Below are positions 27,904 through 36,905 of a DNA stretch of 64,000 nt, one piece after another (within the stretch, counting starts at the first letter, position 1; each line of letters starts with the position of its first letter). The DNA comes from Syntrophus buswellii (GTDB lineage Bacteria > Desulfobacterota > Syntrophia > Syntrophales > Syntrophaceae): NCBI RefSeq assembly GCF_046097065.1, contig NZ_CP175563.1, positions 1,736,001-1,800,000 of the forward strand, given 5' to 3'. Both the position numbers and the translations under genes were made by a program. Under the pieces are notes generated by a model that was not told the origin of the DNA, searched no databases, and worked only from the letters and a program-made list of their open reading frames with translations.

Positions 27904-29166
27904 TCAGGCCGATTCCGATTTCTTTTCAAAAAGCAGGATGGGCTGTGCCCTGTTCAGCACGACATCGTCATTGATGACGCATTCACGCACCTCCTGCTGA
28001 GATGGGATGTCGTACATGACATCCAGCATGGCGTTTTCCAGAATGGCCCGCAGCCCTCTGGCCCCGGATTTTCTTTCCACGGCCAATTTGGCCACGGTGC
28101 GAAGGGCGCTGTCCGTAAATCGGAGCTTCACATTTTCACGCTCAAAAGCCTTTGTGTACTGCTTGATGATGGCATCCTTGGGTTCCACCAGAATCCGGAT
28201 CAATTCATCCTCATGCAGTTCGTTCAGCGGTGCAATGACCGGCAATCGCCCCACGAACTCGGGGATGAGGCCGCACTTGAGCAGATCCTCGGGCTGGACT
28301 TCTGAAAGCAGTTCTCCGACCTTCCGATCCCTTTTGCCTTTGATGTCCGCCCCGAATCCCATGGCATTGACCCCGATGCGCTTTGCGATGATATCGGGCA
28401 GGTCGTTGAAAGCGCCCCCGCAGATGAAAAGGATGCCCGTTGTATCAACCTGTATGAATTCCTGCTGAGGGTGTTTTCTTCCCCCTTTTGGCGGGATGTT
28501 GGCCATTGTCCCTTCGATGATTTTCAGCAGGGCCTGCTGAACACCCTCGCCCGACACGTCTCTTGTGATGGAGGGATTTCCCGATTTTTTGGCGATCTTG
28601 TCAATTTCATCAATATAGACGATGCCCTTCGACGCCTTTTCCACATCATAATCAGCATTCTGCAGGAGGCTGAGAATGATGTTTTCCACATCTTCCCCGA
28701 CGTATCCGGCTTCGGTCAGCGTCGTCGCATCGGCAATCGTAAAGGGAACATTCAACAGCTTCGCCAGGGTCTTTGCCAGGAGGGTTTTCCCTGATCCGGT
28801 GGGGCCGATCAACAGGACATTGCTTTTTTGAATCTCCACCCCGTCATTGTCGCTTGGCGAGGCAAGCCGCTTGTAGTGATTGTACACGGCAACGGAAAGA
28901 ACCTTCTTGGGCCTCTCCTGGCCGACGACATACTGATCCAGAAACTCCTTGATCATCCGTGGTTGGGGTATGCTTTTCGAAATGTCCAGCCCTAAATCCG
29001 TCGTGCGCTCCTCTTCAACGATGCAGCGGCAAAGCTCGATGCATTCATCGCAAATGTAAGCCGTCGGGCCGGCAACGAGCTTTTTGACTTCACTTTGCGT
29101 TTTCCCGCAGAAGGAACAAAAAAGCATCTCCTGTCCCTTGGAATAACCGTCTGTTTTTCTACCCAT
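27904..29166 (-). CDS. clpX: ClpX, ATP-binding subunit of ClpXP
   Basis: 420 residues. The N-terminal C4 zinc-binding domain (CSFCGK ... CDECIELC) dimerises and binds adaptors. The AAA+ domain carries Walker A GPTGSGKT, Walker B IVYIDEIDKI and sensor regions, and the ClpP-contact loop lies near IGFGAD. It unfolds substrates and feeds them to ClpP, encoded 18 bases upstream on the same strand. GAGGA lies 8 bases before the ATG. Confidence 0.97.
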   Translation of the reverse strand: MGRKTDGYSKGQEMLFCSFCGKTQSEVKKLVAGPTAYICDECIELCRCIVEEERTTDLGLDISKSIPQPRMIKEFLDQYVVGQERPKKVLSVAVYNHYKRLASPSDNDGVEIQKSNVLLIGPTGSGKTLLAKTLAKLLNVPFTIADATTLTEAGYVGEDVENIILSLLQNADYDVEKASKGIVYIDEIDKIAKKSGNPSITRDVSGEGVQQALLKIIEGTMANIPPKGGRKHPQQEFIQVDTTGILFICGGAFNDLPDIIAKRIGVNAMGFGADIKGKRDRKVGELLSEVQPEDLLKCGLIPEFVGRLPVIAPLNELHEDELIRILVEPKDAIIKQYTKAFERENVKLRFTDSALRTVAKLAVERKSGARGLRAILENAMLDVMYDIPSQQEVRECVINDDVVLNRAQPILLFEKKSESA

Positions 29167-29184
29167 TACGTCTTCCTCGTTGGA

Positions 29185-29769
29185 TTAAGTCCTCTTCAGG
29201 ATAATTTCATCAATGATTCCATATTCCTTAGCCTGCCGGCTCGTCATATAATAATCCCGCTCCGTATCGGTCTTGATCCTCTCCAGGGGCTGCCCCGTCA
29301 AATCCGAGAGAATGATGCTCAGTTCGTCCTTCAATCGAAGAATCTCCTTCGCCTGAATGTCGATATCGGTTGCCTGGCCCTGAAACCCGCCAAGGGGCTG
29401 GTGGATCAGGATTCTTGAGTGCGGCAGTGCGGATCGCTTTCCCCTCTCTCCTGCCGCCAGCAGCAGAGCTCCCATACTGGCCGCCTGACCGACACAGACC
29501 GTGGCGACAGGAGGCTTGATGTATTGCATCGTATCATAGATCGCCATTCCGGAACTGATGTGGCCGCCGGGGGTATTCAGATAAAAAAAGATTTCCTTGT
29601 CCGGATCTTCCGACTCGAGAAAGAGCAGCTGAGCAATAATGAGGTTCGCCACTTCGTCATCGATCGGAGTTCCGAGAAAGATAATCCGATCCTTTAAAAG
29701 CCGTGAGTAGATATCGTATGCCCGTTCGCCTCGACCATCCTGCTGGACTACCATTGGAATGAGATTCAT
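29185..29769 (-). CDS. clpP: ClpP protease proteolytic subunit
   Basis: 194 residues, standard length. The catalytic triad is present: Ser in GQAASMGALLL, His in RILIHQPLGG and Asp in the LSDLTGQ region. LNTPGGHISSGMAIYD is the oxyanion and handle region. The start codon overlaps the trigger factor stop by one base (TAATG), so tig and clpP are translationally coupled, an order conserved across proteobacteria. Confidence 0.97.
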   Translation of the reverse strand: MNLIPMVVQQDGRGERAYDIYSRLLKDRIIFLGTPIDDEVANLIIAQLLFLESEDPDKEIFFYLNTPGGHISSGMAIYDTMQYIKPPVATVCVGQAASMGALLLAAGERGKRSALPHSRILIHQPLGGFQGQATDIDIQAKEILRLKDELSIILSDLTGQPLERIKTDTERDYYMTSRQAKEYGIIDEIILKRT

Positions 29770-31097
29770 TATTTTTCCTCCTCTGTTGAGGAATCCCTCT
29801 TCTGAACCATTTTTATATCGGCTTTCTGTTCGATATACTCAAAGATTTTCTTGTTGAGGATGTCACTTTTGACGTTTTCTTTCATGTTGTCGTCAAAAGA
29901 CTCGACCACTTTTTCATAGTCCTGCGAATACTGCTGGGCGATTTCTCTCAGGCGCGCTTCCAGTTCCTCATCCGTTGCCTCCAGTGCCTCTTTTTTGGCG
30001 ATATTCTTCAGCAGGAGGGAGGATTTTACAATCCTCTCGGCTTCTTCCCGGTATTTGTCGCGCCATGAAGAACTCACCTGGGCGATCATCTGTGGATCCA
30101 TCCCTGTGGAGATGAGCCGTTTCTGCGCCTCCATGATCATGAAATAGATCTGCTGCTCGACATAGGCTGCCGGCACGTCAAAGGCATTCTGCGCGAGCAG
30201 TTTGTCCACGATCTGCTTGGCCAGGTCATCATTGATCTTTTTCCCCTGCTCCTCGAAGATGGACTTTCTCACGTCTGCTTTCAGAGCATCCAGTGATTCA
30301 TATTTCTCAAAATTCTTGACAAAGTTTTCATCGAGTTCCGGGAGCTTTTTCTCCTTGAGGGTTTTGATCGTGACGGTAAATTCCGCCTCTTTTCCGGCGA
30401 CATTCCGGACTTGGTAATCTTCAGGGAATACAATTTTTATTCCTTTTGTAGTTCCGACCTTCTCTCCGATGAGTTGATCTTCGAATCCGGGAACCATTGT
30501 TTTAGAGCCGATTTCCAGGAAATAGTCGTTCCTCTTCATCTCTTCGGGAGTTTCACCCTCGACGGAGCCTTCAAAATCGATCGTGACGAAATCTCCGGTC
30601 TGTATTTCCCTGTCAACGGTTACCTCCTCCAGCGTACCGAACATTTTTCTGATCTCGTCAAGACGGCTGTCCACCTCCTGGTCTGTGACGACCAGCTCTT
30701 CTTTCTCGAGATTCATGTTCAGGTAACCCTGAGGGTCGATATCCGGCTCCACTTCGAAGGTCGCGGAAAAAGAAAAGCCCTTCTCTTCTTCAATCCCCTT
30801 CTCATCGATCTCCGGCTGACCGACCGCCTTGATCTCGTGCTCCTTGAGAGCATTTTCGGTGAATTTATTGACAAGATTCGAGATCGTTTCTTCCTCTACA
30901 TAGTCTTTATAATGAACTTCAAGAATCTTCCTCGGGATTTTCCCCTGCCGAAAGCCCTTGATCTTTACTTTTCTGCTGTAATTACGGTATACGGCGTCCC
31001 TTTCCTTTTTGACATCCGTCCAGGGTACATCGATGGTCAGCTTCTTCTTTACAGGACTGATTTCTTCAACCTTCACCGCAGCGCTCAGTTCACTCAC
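29769..31097 (-). CDS. tig: Trigger factor (ribosome-bound chaperone)
   Basis: 442 residues beginning at GTG with AAGGAG 8 bases upstream. The N-terminal ribosome-binding domain contains GFRQGKIPRKILE, matching the GFRxGKxP signature. A central FKBP-like PPIase domain (about 165-245, DFVTIDFEGSVEGE) and a long helical C-terminal chaperone domain follow. It binds nascent chains at the ribosome exit. It is the first protein gene after tRNA-Leu, 53 bases away, and may be partly read from the tRNA promoter. Confidence 0.96.
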   Translation of the reverse strand: MSELSAAVKVEEISPVKKKLTIDVPWTDVKKERDAVYRNYSRKVKIKGFRQGKIPRKILEVHYKDYVEEETISNLVNKFTENALKEHEIKAVGQPEIDEKGIEEEKGFSFSATFEVEPDIDPQGYLNMNLEKEELVVTDQEVDSRLDEIRKMFGTLEEVTVDREIQTGDFVTIDFEGSVEGETPEEMKRNDYFLEIGSKTMVPGFEDQLIGEKVGTTKGIKIVFPEDYQVRNVAGKEAEFTVTIKTLKEKKLPELDENFVKNFEKYESLDALKADVRKSIFEEQGKKINDDLAKQIVDKLLAQNAFDVPAAYVEQQIYFMIMEAQKRLISTGMDPQMIAQVSSSWRDKYREEAERIVKSSLLLKNIAKKEALEATDEELEARLREIAQQYSQDYEKVVESFDDNMKENVKSDILNKKIFEYIEQKADIKMVQKRDSSTEEEK

Positions 31098-31150
31098 AAT
31101 ATTGACTCCTTAATCAAGATATTTAAAAACAGGCCATGCGCTCTTTCATA

Positions 31151-31236
31151 TGGTGCGAGAGAGGGGACTTGAACCCCTATCCGCCGGGCGGGCTGGATCC
31201 TAAGTCCAGTGCGTCTGCCAATTCCGCCACTCTCGC
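31151..31236 (-). tRNA. tRNA-Leu (TAG)
   Basis: 86 bases including encoded CCA, with the long variable arm of class II tRNAs (GCCCGCCCGGCGG). Acceptor GCGAGAG/CTCTCGC, anticodon stem CTGGA/TCCAG with loop CTTAGGA (anticodon TAG). It lies just upstream of tig. Confidence 0.95.
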
Positions 31237-31252
31237 TGATAATCTAAGGCAG

Positions 31253-31281
31253 TATATATTAACTAGATGTTGAATTGTCAA
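31253..31281 (-). promoter_or_regulatory. Predicted promoter for tRNA-Leu (and possibly tig-clpP-clpX-lon)
   Basis: On the minus strand a perfect TTGACA (31281-31276) and TATATA (31258-31253) are separated by 17 bases and stand 17 bases before the tRNA-Leu 5' end. No terminator is visible between tRNA-Leu and tig. Confidence 0.7.
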
Positions 31282-31780
31282 CGGCTATTGTATTGAACAG
31301 ACGGTACAGCGAACTCCGCACCGGAGGCGATTTCTGCCAAACCGCTCCGGAGGACTCCCCTGCGTTCCCCACTCCTTTTCCGGTGGCGACCTGCGTTCCT
31401 GTCCTGGAAAAGGTGCCCCTCTTTCAAAGCCCCTTTACTTTCAGCCCCGCTTACGAGGGGCATGTGGGAGCCACCTGAACGACAAATCATTCCAATGCGA
31501 AGGGGATTGGAGTTGGCGCATTCAGGCGTTCGGGCACATTTCTTGTTTACGATTTCGATACTGCAGGAATGAAAAAGATGGCCGCCATCATGTTGAACAC
31601 GCAAGAGACATGACCTTTTTTATCGCGGGCGGCTTGGAGTTCCGCCCATTAGGAATCTTTAAATCGTGAAAACCATTCCCGTTAGGAAAGGCGGTCATGG
31701 CCTCCGTGAAGAAGATTGCCGCAACTCAAAAAGCGCCTGATGAGAGATTCGGATGCGTTTTCATCCGTACAATTCATAAT
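31282..31780. other. Intergenic region, no gene recognised
   Basis: About 500 bases between the tRNA-Leu promoter and the tRNA-Pro terminator. The first ~200 bases are GC-rich with several short inverted repeats (for example CCGGAGG ... GCTCCGG near 31320-31352 and a GCCCCGCTTACGAGGGGC hairpin near 31444). I could not match it to SRP RNA, 6S RNA, tmRNA or RNase P RNA. Short open frames show no family. Confidence 0.45.
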
Positions 31781-31819
31781 AAAAAGGGTTAGAGAAACCG
31801 ACTTCACTTTCTCTAACCC
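31781..31819 (-). terminator. Rho-independent terminator after tRNA-Pro
   Basis: A perfect 12-base stem (GGGTTAGAGAAA with TTTCTCTAACCC, 10-base loop) followed by a T run on the minus strand, starting 11 bases after the tRNA-Pro CCA. Confidence 0.85.
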
Positions 31820-31830
31820 CTCAGTATTCA

Positions 31831-31907
<77 letters not shown>

Positions 31908-31940
31908 ACTTGAATTCCATTCCGATAAACAGGTGAGGTC

Positions 31941-31967
31941 ATTATCACTATAGAATATTGATGTCAA
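31941..31967 (-). promoter_or_regulatory. Possible promoter for tRNA-Pro
   Basis: TTGACA at 31967-31962 on the minus strand, with a GATAAT at 31946-31941 only 15 bases away. The short spacer makes the -10 assignment uncertain. A second TTGACA lies 15 bases further upstream. Confidence 0.35.
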
Positions 31968-32026
31968 GGATAATTCCTGTCAAAAAAACTTGTATTCGAA
32001 ATCACATTCACGTATGAATCAGTAAC

Positions 32027-32680
32027 ATGAGCGAGATGCACTTCAATTCTTTACCAAGAGGTTTCCGACAGTTCCCTTCACCGCGCCTTCCGCGGAGGGG
32101 ATATTTCGTTCTGCTCTTCACCATCCTCCTCCTCGTCCCGGCCAACGGGTATCCCGACATTTATAAATATGTCGACAAAAGCGGGGTCATTCATTTGACC
32201 AATGCACCCGTTCAGACGAATGTCAAATACGATCTGGTGATGAGGGAACAGAGGATTATCTTCTCCGTTTCTTCCCGCGACATCACCCGGTACGATGATC
32301 TCATCCAGAAAGCCTCGGCAAAGTACAACATCGACTCGGCGCTGATCAAAGCCGTCATCAAAGCGGAATCCAATTTCAATCACCGGGCGGTTTCGCCGGT
32401 GGGAGCCAAAGGCTTGATGCAGCTGATGCCGTCAACGGCGGCCGACCTGCAGGTTCAGGATGCATTCCATCCGGAGAACAATATTGATGGGGGCGTTCGT
32501 TATCTGCGTTACCTGCTGCGGTTGTTTAAAGGGAATCTTTCCCTGGCCCTTGCCGCGTACAATGCCGGTGAAGGCGCCGTTGCCCGCTACAACAACACCA
32601 TCCCGCCCTATCGAGAGACGCAGAATTACGTTCAGCGCGTTCTGCATTATCTCAATCAATACCGGAACAGCGGTGGATGA
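32027..32680 (+). CDS. Small lytic transglycosylase with DUF4124-like N-terminus
   Basis: 217 residues. A membrane or signal segment lies at about 26-42, preceded by a basic N-terminus. Then comes a DUF4124-like strand pair (DIYKYVDKSGVIHLTN) and a C-terminal SLT domain (about 95-210) with catalytic Glu in KAVIKAESNFNHRAVSPVGAKGLMQLMP and AYNAGEGAV. This layout is common in deltaproteobacteria. It cleaves peptidoglycan glycan strands in the periplasm. There is no clear ribosome-binding site before ATG 32027, so a slightly later start (for example 32036) is possible. The gene stands alone on the plus strand. Confidence 0.9.
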   Translation: MSEMHFNSLPRGFRQFPSPRLPRRGYFVLLFTILLLVPANGYPDIYKYVDKSGVIHLTNAPVQTNVKYDLVMREQRIIFSVSSRDITRYDDLIQKASAKYNIDSALIKAVIKAESNFNHRAVSPVGAKGLMQLMPSTAADLQVQDAFHPENNIDGGVRYLRYLLRLFKGNLSLALAAYNAGEGAVARYNNTIPPYRETQNYVQRVLHYLNQYRNSGG

Positions 32681-32772
32681 TCACTTTTCAATATGGCGGG
32701 CATCCGGATGCACTTTTCAGCGGATGGGGTCAATTCCTTTGCAGGCTGAAGCAGGTTTTTTGACCTTGTTAA

Positions 32773-33378
32773 CTAAACACCTTCCACATAAAGGTACGTC
32801 TTCAATCGTGCCAGCCTTTTGCGTTTTATCCCCTTGATTTTCATGAGATCCTCCAGCCGGCGGAACCCTCCCGATCTGTTTCTCGCCGCGATGATTTTCA
32901 GGGCTGTCTTCTCTCCTATGCCGGGAACTAGGATCAATTCTTCAAGAGAAGCGCGATTCACATCAATGGGCCTGCTCAGGGCAAGCCTCTTTGAAGCCGC
33001 CATTCTTTCTACGGCGATCGAAGACCTCTGGCTGTTTCCCGTCGTGACATGGATCCTGATCCCGTCATCCAGCGGCATGGAGAGATCGGGACTCGAAGCG
33101 TCGCGCGCCTGGGAAGACCTGCCGATGCCCAGCATGCTTAACAGGTCGGAAAGCCTCTGTCCCCTGCGGATGAAATAGATCCCCTTCTGTTCAACGTCGC
33201 CGTCCACTTCAACGGCAAGACAGCCCTCAGCCGGCAGTCCAGAGAGGATGACCGGCGCCGGGCGGATATGTTCCTGATAAAAATGGATCAGCGCAGGAAT
33301 GACGAGTGCGGACAAGGCAACAAGAACAGCCCCATGCCATTGGCTATCTCCAAGATTGTTCCTGATGCCTCGCTTCAT
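32773..33378 (-). CDS. ComEA-like helix-hairpin-helix DNA-binding protein
   Basis: 201 residues from ATG 33378; an in-frame ATG at 33447 would overlap the end of lysC by 32 bases, and neither has a strong ribosome-binding site. One membrane helix (about 15-35) is followed by an SLBB/ComEA N-terminal-like strand region (VEVDGDVEQKGIYFIRRG). A C-terminal helix-hairpin-helix domain carries PIDVNRASLEELILVPGIGEKTALKII and a second hairpin. The C-terminal HhH is the ComEA type that binds double-stranded DNA for uptake in competent bacteria. No other competence gene is present in the window, so the role is open. Confidence 0.85.
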   Translation of the reverse strand: MKRGIRNNLGDSQWHGAVLVALSALVIPALIHFYQEHIRPAPVILSGLPAEGCLAVEVDGDVEQKGIYFIRRGQRLSDLLSMLGIGRSSQARDASSPDLSMPLDDGIRIHVTTGNSQRSSIAVERMAASKRLALSRPIDVNRASLEELILVPGIGEKTALKIIAARNRSGGFRRLEDLMKIKGIKRKRLARLKTYLYVEGV

Positions 33379-33415
33379 GACGACCGGGATGGATTTTTTT
33401 GAGTCCGGGCGGTTT

Positions 33416-34636
33416 TCAGGGCGTCTTTTCCAGACCAAAGGCGTCATGCAAAACCATTACCGCCAGTTCCGTATACTTCGATTGAATGACACAGGACACC
33501 TTGATCTCGGAGGTACTGATCATCATGATGTTGATCCCCTCCTGTGCCAGGGCGGAGAACATCTTTGCAGCAACGCCTGAATGGCTGATCATTCCCACGC
33601 CGATGATGGACACCTTGGCTACCTGATCGTCCACTTCCACACTGGCGGCGCCGACCTCCCTGGCCGCCTCTTCGATTAGGCGCTTCGTTTCCTTGACATC
33701 TTTTCTCGATACCGTAAAGGTGAGATCCGTGTATCCTTCCAGGCTCGCATTCTGAATGATCATATCGACAACAATATTGTGCTCGCTAAGGGGTGTAAAC
33801 AGCCGCGACGCGACACCCGCCTTGTCGGGAACGCGGATAACCGTGATCTTCGCCTGATCCCGGTCATACGTTACCCCCGATACGACTTCCCTCTCCATCT
33901 CCTTATCCTCCTTTGTCACCAGCGTTCCCACATCATCCTTGAACGAAGATTTAACATACACAGGCACATCATACTTCTTTGCCAACTCCACCGACCGCGG
34001 CTGCAGCACCTTGGCCCCTGCCCTTGCCATCTCCAGCATCTCGTCATAGGAGATCCTCGTCAGCAGTCTCGCATTGCTGCAGATGCCTGGGTCCGTTGTG
34101 TATACCCCGTCGACATCCGTGTAGATTTCACACACATCGGCTTGAAGGGCCGCCGCAAGCGCCACGGCGCTCGTGTCGGATCCGCCTCGTCCCAGTGTCG
34201 TGATGTTATTGTCCTTATCGACGCCTTGAAATCCCGCTACGACGGCAATGACCCCTTTCTCCAGCTCACGGCGCAATGCGGCGTCTTCGACGCTGAGGAT
34301 TCTCGCCTGAGTGTGAGCCTGATCCGTCATGATCCTGACCTGAAATCCCAGGAAGGATCGGGCGGGATAGCCCATCCCCTTTAAAACCATGGCCAGCAGG
34401 GAAACCGTCACCTGCTCCCCCGTGGAGATCAGGGTGTCGTACTCCCGGATGTCATAATCTTCCGCAGCCTGCTGAGCCAGTTCGATCAAACGGTTCGTTT
34501 CGCCGGCCATGGCCGAAAGGACAACGACGACCTGGTTGCCTGCCTGCCGTTCCTTAATGACCCTTCTGGCCACGTTTTCAATCTTCTCCAGGTTGGCAAC
34601 AGAGGTACCGCCATATTTCTGAACAACGAGCGCCAT
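33416..34636 (-). CDS. lysC: Aspartate kinase
   Basis: 406 residues. The kinase domain has VQKYGGTSV, a GRGGSDTSAVALA substrate segment and TDVDGVYTTDP. Two C-terminal ACT domains (about 265-400) would bind lysine and/or threonine for feedback inhibition. The enzyme phosphorylates aspartate, the first step to lysine, threonine, methionine and diaminopimelate. GGGGGAGGA precedes ATG 34636. It follows tsaE by 3 bases, so they are cotranscribed with acpS and folP upstream. Confidence 0.96.
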   Translation of the reverse strand: MALVVQKYGGTSVANLEKIENVARRVIKERQAGNQVVVVLSAMAGETNRLIELAQQAAEDYDIREYDTLISTGEQVTVSLLAMVLKGMGYPARSFLGFQVRIMTDQAHTQARILSVEDAALRRELEKGVIAVVAGFQGVDKDNNITTLGRGGSDTSAVALAAALQADVCEIYTDVDGVYTTDPGICSNARLLTRISYDEMLEMARAGAKVLQPRSVELAKKYDVPVYVKSSFKDDVGTLVTKEDKEMEREVVSGVTYDRDQAKITVIRVPDKAGVASRLFTPLSEHNIVVDMIIQNASLEGYTDLTFTVSRKDVKETKRLIEEAAREVGAASVEVDDQVAKVSIIGVGMISHSGVAAKMFSALAQEGINIMMISTSEIKVSCVIQSKYTELAVMVLHDAFGLEKTP

Positions 34637-34639
34637 AAA

Positions 34640-35113
34640 TTAAAATCCTCCCCCAGTCAGAGCTGATGCAATTTCCGCCAAGCGCTTTTCCGGTGCGGAA
34701 ATTTCTATTCTGCGCAAATGCTCATCCACAAATGCGAAACAAATTGTGATTGCGGTTTCCGGAACAATATCCGCTATTTTTTCCGCCCACTCGATCACGG
34801 ACACTCCCTTTCCATAAAAATAATCCTCATAGCCCATCTCTTCCAGGTCCTTTGACCCTGAAAGACGGTAGACATCGAGATGATACAGGACGTGGCGTCC
34901 CGGATATTCATTGATGAGGGTAAACGTTGGGCTTGCAACGGCATAGGATTTCGGCACACCCAAGCCCCGGGCGATACCCTGTGTAAGGCACGTCTTTCCG
35001 GCTCCCAGGTCCCCGATCAGGGCCACAATATCTCCCGATACGAGGCATCGGCCGATGATTTCTCCGATCAGGAGCGTTTCCTCATTGCTGCGAGAAAGGA
35101 TGCACTTCTTCAT
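34640..35113 (-). CDS. tsaE: tRNA threonylcarbamoyladenosine biosynthesis ATPase TsaE
   Basis: 157 residues from ATG 35113 (GAGGAG five bases upstream). Walker A is GDLGAGKTCLTQGIARGLG; SPTFTLINEY and HLDVYRLSGSKDLEEMGYEDYF are TsaE signatures, and VIEWAEKI follows. TsaE works with TsaB/TsaD in t6A37 synthesis on tRNAs reading ANN codons. An alternative start at 35179 overlaps the acpS stop (ATGA) and would add 22 residues; family alignments usually begin near the chosen start. Confidence 0.95.
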   Translation of the reverse strand: MKKCILSRSNEETLLIGEIIGRCLVSGDIVALIGDLGAGKTCLTQGIARGLGVPKSYAVASPTFTLINEYPGRHVLYHLDVYRLSGSKDLEEMGYEDYFYGKGVSVIEWAEKIADIVPETAITICFAFVDEHLRRIEISAPEKRLAEIASALTGGGF

Positions 35114-35175
35114 GACCGCTCCTCGATACTCCCCCCGGTGATCCGGCGATTCCTTTTCATTGCCATTCCGGTAGC

Positions 35176-35553
35176 TCATTTCTCCAGGATGACAATGGCA
35201 CAGGCCTGCATGCGGCCATGCGAAAGGCTGACATGGGTGGTCGTGACGCCGCGTTCACTGAGGATGGCCCTTGCCGCTCCGTAAAGATTCATAACAGGCC
35301 TTCCCTGGCTGTCGTTCTGCACCTCGATGTCCTTCAACCTGATTCCCATGCCTAGGCCGAGGCCCAGAGATTTCAGAAAGCTTTCCTTTGCCGCAAACCG
35401 GGCTGCAAAATGAACGGCCGGCACGGCCCTTTTCATGCAGTAGCTTATTTCCTGTGGAGAATAAACCTTTTCCAGAAATCGTCTGTCCCATTTCTCGATG
35501 ATCGTTTTCAGCCGATCAATATCGACCAGATCAATTCCCGTTCCATGAATCAT
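35176..35553 (-). CDS. acpS: Holo-[acyl-carrier-protein] synthase
   Basis: 125 residues. The signature GTGIDLVDIDRL at the N-terminus and FAARFAAKESFLKSLG (Mg-binding Asp and Glu) identify AcpS, which transfers 4'-phosphopantetheine from CoA to ACP. HVSLSHGRMQACAIVILE is the family C-terminus. It fits pathway-wise with coaBC elsewhere in the window. It lies between folP and tsaE on the same strand. Confidence 0.96.
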   Translation of the reverse strand: MIHGTGIDLVDIDRLKTIIEKWDRRFLEKVYSPQEISYCMKRAVPAVHFAARFAAKESFLKSLGLGLGMGIRLKDIEVQNDSQGRPVMNLYGAARAILSERGVTTTHVSLSHGRMQACAIVILEK

Positions 35554-35600
35554 CCTGAAGGCCTTTCTTGTCTCCTTAGAAAATACCGGGGGTTGAAATG

Positions 35601-36848
35601 CTACGCAGAGAGCAGGGCATCCGTCATGGCGGCCACTTTTTTCATCGCAGGGACATCATGCACCCGGACGATGTGGGCCCCGTTCATAATGGCTGCGGCT
35701 ACGGCGGCAGCCGTTCCCTCAAGCCGCTGCTGCGGATCGGAAAGGAACTCCGGGCCGCCTGACCCAAGGGCAACAAAGCGCTTTTTTGAGGGCCCGACGA
35801 GAATCGGCCGCCCCAGGGCTCGGAACTCACGCAGGTGCTTTAGAAGCTTGAGAGAATCCGCAGGGGTTTTTCCAAATCCCAATCCCGGATCAATGATCAT
35901 CTGCTCTTTTCTGAGCCCTTCAGAAACCGCCTGGTCAATGCGCTCCTCCAGGTAGGCGAAAACATCTCCCTGTACGGAACGGTATGTCAGGTCGCCGAGC
36001 TGCATATCCTTCGGCTTCCCACGCATGTGCATAAGGACGATGGCCGCCCCCGAATCCCTCACCGCTTCACTCATGGCTTCATCAAACGTCATTGCGCTGA
36101 TGTCGTTGATGATTTCCGCTCCCGCCGCCAGGGCTTCCCGGGCGATTTCGGATTTCGTTGTGTCAATGGATATGGGGATGTCGATTTCCTGCGCCAGTTT
36201 TTTGATTACCGGCAGAATCCGCTCCGCCTCTTCCTTCAGCGAAATCGCCTCCGCACCCGGTCTCGACGATTCCCCTCCGATATCCAGGATGTCCGCCCCC
36301 GCCTCTGCCAGTTGAACCCCATGCGCGACAGCCAGATCATGGGGAAGGTATTTTCCCCCATCGGAAAATGAATCGGGGGTCACGTTGAGAATACCCATGA
36401 TGTGGGTCTTTCCACCGAAAACCAGTTCCCGTTTTGCCGTTTTCAGGGAAATCCACTCCAGGGCCTCCCGGGCCAGAAGATCCTTCAGGCGCCCGGATAT
36501 CGCCCGCAGTCCGAAAGGCTGGCAGGAGATCTTCTCCGCAAGGCGTCTCAGCTGCTTTTCCGTTCCCATGAGGATGGCATCGGTCCGTTCAACGGCACAG
36601 GATACGGACTGTCGCGACACGGCCGCATCTCCGCCTACGGAAAGCATCTCCTGCTTGAGAATATTGGCAACCTTGCACTCCAGCCCCTCAATGAGGATAT
36701 TGAGATGCCTCATTTTAGGAAGCATGGCGTCGATCCCGTAGGGATCGACGCCCATGCTCTGCATAAGCGCTGCAAGCTCTGACGGCGAGAAGCCGGAAAG
36801 GGATCTCAGGGGATGGCGGAACCGTTTTGCTTCTTGAGCTTTGCCCAT
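35601..36848 (-). CDS. folP: Dihydropteroate synthase with N-terminal extension
   Basis: 415 residues; the catalytic TIM barrel begins near residue 145 (HIMGILNVTPDSFSDGGKY) and continues with DIGGESSRPGAE, ISIDTTKSEIA, IINDISAM, DPGLGFGKT and GPSKKRF. It condenses p-aminobenzoate with hydroxymethylpterin diphosphate for folate synthesis. The ~140-residue N-terminal extension (MRHLNILIEGLECKVANILKQEML...) is about half the size again of classical FolP and is seen in several Deltaproteobacteria and Clostridia; its role is not known to me. It follows ftsH by 57 bases. Confidence 0.94.
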   Translation of the reverse strand: MGKAQEAKRFRHPLRSLSGFSPSELAALMQSMGVDPYGIDAMLPKMRHLNILIEGLECKVANILKQEMLSVGGDAAVSRQSVSCAVERTDAILMGTEKQLRRLAEKISCQPFGLRAISGRLKDLLAREALEWISLKTAKRELVFGGKTHIMGILNVTPDSFSDGGKYLPHDLAVAHGVQLAEAGADILDIGGESSRPGAEAISLKEEAERILPVIKKLAQEIDIPISIDTTKSEIAREALAAGAEIINDISAMTFDEAMSEAVRDSGAAIVLMHMRGKPKDMQLGDLTYRSVQGDVFAYLEERIDQAVSEGLRKEQMIIDPGLGFGKTPADSLKLLKHLREFRALGRPILVGPSKKRFVALGSGGPEFLSDPQQRLEGTAAAVAAAIMNGAHIVRVHDVPAMKKVAAMTDALLSA

Positions 36849-36905
36849 TTAGCTTACCCTTGAAACGCCGACTGGAGAGATGAAATGCGGAGGGAACACT
36901 GCGAC

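Noticed and set aside
31300..31500. SRP RNA, 6S RNA or tmRNA in the GC-rich spacer
   Set aside because: The conserved GGUCAGG...GGAAGGAAGCAGCC core of SRP RNA and tmRNA ends are absent; no other known RNA pattern was found.
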